From Saprospiraceae bacterium (GTDB taxonomy: Bacteria; Bacteroidota; Bacteroidia; Chitinophagales; Saprospiraceae), in assembly GCA_016717265.1 (NCBI GenBank), contig JADKFX010000001.1, positions 3,050,501 through 3,114,500 of the forward strand: a stretch of DNA of 64,000 nucleotides. The letters are read 5' to 3'. A program made the position numbers and the translations under genes. The notes beneath the pieces are model-generated. The model searched no databases and was not told where the DNA came from. It was given only the letters and a program-made list of their open reading frames with translations. Numbering within the stretch: the first letter of the stretch is position 1; every line of letters begins with the position of its first letter. Below, piece after piece: positions 62,443 to 64,000 of the stretch.

Positions 62443-62598
62443 ATGGGAAATTTACTTTATATCATTGCAGTAATTCTGGTCATTGCTTGGCTTATTGGAT
62501 TTGTGGGTTACGGAACAGGAGGAATCATTCATATCCTTTTAGTAATTGCGGTAATTGCTATAATCCTTAGAATAATTCAAGGAAAACGGATTATTTAA
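62443..62598 (+). CDS. lmo0937-family membrane peptide, copy 2 (51 aa)
   Basis: 51 residues from the ATG at 62443 (an in-frame TTG at 62404 would include 13 untypical residues and overlap the -7 box). MGNLLYIIAVILVIAWLIG, VGYGTGGIIHILLVIAVIAI and a terminal RIIQGKRII: two membrane helices around the conserved GYGTGG turn. Near-identical to copy 1 at 56352-56507. Function unknown; it belongs to the regulon by its promoter. Confidence 0.88.
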   Translation: MGNLLYIIAVILVIAWLIGFVGYGTGGIIHILLVIAVIAIILRIIQGKRII

Positions 62599-62774
62599 TT
62601 AAAACTCAATATTTAGTTCTGAAATTACTAACTGAAAGTAATTTTGTCATTAATATGGCGGGGCTAATTCGTTTTATTATACCAACGGATACTTTCCTTT
62701 TATTTTATTCAAACTTTAAAGCATTTAAATCCTAATGATCAAAATGTTGTCAAAGTAAAATACACAATAATCTC

Positions 62775-63344
62775 ATGAATCCAACAAACATGGCTAACGC
62801 TGACAATTCAAATAAAACCAAATGGGGAATTGACCTTGCACATAGTGAATTTGGCTTTAAAGTAAAACATTTAATGATTGCTAGTATTCGCGGTAATTTT
62901 AAAGAAGTTGAAGCGAGCATTTATACTACAGGTGAAGACTTCATGACTTCCGAAATTGATCTGTGGTTAAATCCAGCAACCATTGAATCCGGAGATCTTA
63001 AACGCGATGAACATTTAAAGGGTCCGGATTTCTTTGATGTAGAAAACTATAAAGAAATCAATTTTATTGCAAATACATTTGAAAATTTAGATGACGATGG
63101 AAGCTATGAAATGCATGGTGATTTAACGATTAAAGGCATTACAAAAAGAATTAAACTTCAAGTTGAATTTGGAGGTGTTGTAAAAGACCCCTGGGGAAAT
63201 CATAAGGCTGCGTTTTCAGTGCACGGTAAAATCAATCGGAAAGATTGGGGCCTCAACTGGAATGCACCATTAGAAACAGGTGGCATCCTGGTTAGTGAAG
63301 AAGTTTCTATTGTTTGCGAAATTCAATTGGTAAAACAATCTTAA
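62775..63344 (+). CDS. YceI-family lipid-binding protein without signal peptide
   Basis: 189 residues. WGIDLAHSEFGFKVKHLMIASIRGNFKEVEASIYT, RDEHLKGPDFFDVENYKEINFIA, LTIKGITKRIKLQVEFGGVVKDPWGNHKAAFSVHGKINRKDWGLNW and a final ETGGILVSEEVSIVCEIQL are the YceI beta-barrel strands that bind isoprenoids or lipids. Unlike E. coli YceI there is no signal peptide, so it is cytosolic. No island box upstream. Confidence 0.94.
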   Translation: MNPTNMANADNSNKTKWGIDLAHSEFGFKVKHLMIASIRGNFKEVEASIYTTGEDFMTSEIDLWLNPATIESGDLKRDEHLKGPDFFDVENYKEINFIANTFENLDDDGSYEMHGDLTIKGITKRIKLQVEFGGVVKDPWGNHKAAFSVHGKINRKDWGLNWNAPLETGGILVSEEVSIVCEIQLVKQS

Positions 63345-63411
63345 TTTTCCAGATGTTTTAAATTTAGATGCTATAGAATTTATAATTTTCTATATCTGCT
63401 TCCTAAAGCTT

Positions 63412-63861
63412 TCACGCTTGATCTTCTATCCTCCATTCCGCATATGAATTAGTTGTTTCATCTAGTCTAATAGCAACTAATTCAAGTTCGTCTGGTATAT
63501 CATTACATATTAGTTTCATAAAATCTATCAATAAATTTTCACAGGTTGGCTGGTCATTTAAAAGTACTAATTTTTCATACCGCTGTCCGATTTTATGAAC
63601 AATTTCCTTATCTTCTTTATCCGATAAAACCAAGCAATGATCAAATTGATCTAGAATTTTCTTTTCAATAAGTTTTTTAATATTTGAAAAATCATATACC
63701 ATACCATCCTTTGGATGTCCATGATTATGCATAATCAAACCTCTAAAGGTAACGGCTAATTTATAGGTATGACCGTGAATGTTTTTACAGGGTCCGTCAT
63801 AACCAAGTAAAGCATGCGCCATGTCAAAAACAAACTTCCGTGTTATTCGTATTCTTTGCAT
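63412..63861 (-). CDS. queD: 6-pyruvoyl-tetrahydropterin synthase / 6-carboxy-tetrahydropterin synthase family
   Basis: 149 residues, a T-fold enzyme. Zinc ligands His16 (FDMAHAL), His29 and His31 (NIHGHTYKL) and the catalytic-type Cys25 (GPCKN) are present, with the PTCEN and ETTNSYAEW segments of the family. QueD makes 6-carboxytetrahydropterin for queuosine; the PTPS relatives make tetrahydrobiopterin precursors. The next gene upstream encodes HPPD, so a tetrahydropterin for aromatic amino-acid hydroxylation is an alternative. Symbol by family resemblance only. Confidence 0.85.
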   Translation of the reverse strand: MQRIRITRKFVFDMAHALLGYDGPCKNIHGHTYKLAVTFRGLIMHNHGHPKDGMVYDFSNIKKLIEKKILDQFDHCLVLSDKEDKEIVHKIGQRYEKLVLLNDQPTCENLLIDFMKLICNDIPDELELVAIRLDETTNSYAEWRIEDQA

Positions 63862-63866
63862 ATCTA

Positions 63867-64000
63867 TTATAATGTTCCTCGACGACTTTGTTCCTCTTCG
63901 ATACTTTCAAATAAGGCTTTAAAATTTCCTTTACCAAATGATTTTGCTCCTTTCCGTTGTATGATTTCAAAAAACAAAGTAGGACGATCCTCTACGGGTC
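63867..64000 (-). CDS. hppD: 4-hydroxyphenylpyruvate dioxygenase, C-terminal fragment
   Basis: The last 44 codons of a gene cut by the right edge: DRPTLFFEIIQRKGAKSFG, then GNFKALFESIEEEQSRRGTL and the stop TAA (63867-63869). The LFFEIIQRKG segment carries the Glu that is the third iron ligand of HPPD, and GNFKALFESIE-EQ-RRGTL is the usual end of the enzyme. HPPD converts 4-hydroxyphenylpyruvate to homogentisate in tyrosine breakdown. It lies 5 nt upstream of the queD-like gene, so the two probably share a transcript. Confidence 0.93.
   Translation of the reverse strand, partial: PVEDRPTLFFEIIQRKGAKSFGKGNFKALFESIEEEQSRRGTL

Overview
The window comes from an AT-rich Bacteroidota chromosome, most like the Saprospiria/Chitinophagia side of the phylum; genus and species cannot be fixed from sequence alone. 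The evidence is the repeated C-terminal sorting domains of type IX secretion (T9SS) cargo, PorT-like and OmpA-like outer-membrane proteins, the GH130/GT4 pair, TTG starts with little Shine-Dalgarno signal, and promoters with the Bacteroidota -7 box (TAnnTTTG). No rRNA, tRNA, CRISPR array, phage or transposase was seen. Both ends cut genes: an NhaD antiporter on the left and 4-hydroxyphenylpyruvate dioxygenase on the right.

Left part (1-25.7 kb): mostly housekeeping and accessory metabolism. It holds NhaD, a large BNR-repeat exoprotein, a TonB C-terminal domain protein, a dockerin-bearing T9SS protein, glyA and truA (convergent, stop codons overlapping), a DoxX-like protein and an amino-acid permease next to a DDAH/arginine-deiminase-fold enzyme. 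A run of plus-strand genes follows: DUF1572, DHFR-like, an Ntn amidase fused to DUF2141, GNAT, a DODA-type dioxygenase, YitT, DUF2238, a Ycf48-like T9SS protein, DUF1761, an HGSNAT-like acyltransferase and a PD40 protein. An SDR/SRPBCC pair, DUF5808 and another T9SS protein close this part.

Right part (25.9-62.6 kb): a long envelope and general-stress island. It includes two CsbD proteins, two AraC regulators with an N-terminal ferredoxin-like (HMA-like) domain, a hybrid kinase and response regulator, GT4 and GH130 enzymes, a cupin, two DUF3494 (ice-binding-like) exoproteins, OmpA proteins, an M48 protease, YihY, a BamA-like barrel, an MlaEFD lipid transporter, AI-2E, DUF748/DUF4142, holin-X/YtxH, two 51-aa lmo0937-family membrane peptides, DUF1003 and several small proteins. 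Then come YceI, QueD and the HPPD end.

The main discovery is a shared promoter architecture in this island. An 18-nt box close to ATATGTGAWWWATGTAAC (tandem ATGTRA half-sites) stands 46 nt upstream of the TTTG of the -7 box in front of nine transcription units, and at 47-48 nt in two more. These units encode CsbD twice, both DUF3494 proteins, the AraC-kinase-regulator operon, AI-2E, the DUF4142-DUF748 operon, lmo0937, a PorT-like protein and two small membrane proteins. Three of the transcripts (CsbD and both DUF3494 genes) also share a leader with a GTGAAA/TTTCAC palindrome and a CCGC/GCGG hairpin. I infer one stress regulon whose regulator may be the AraC or two-component proteins encoded within it.
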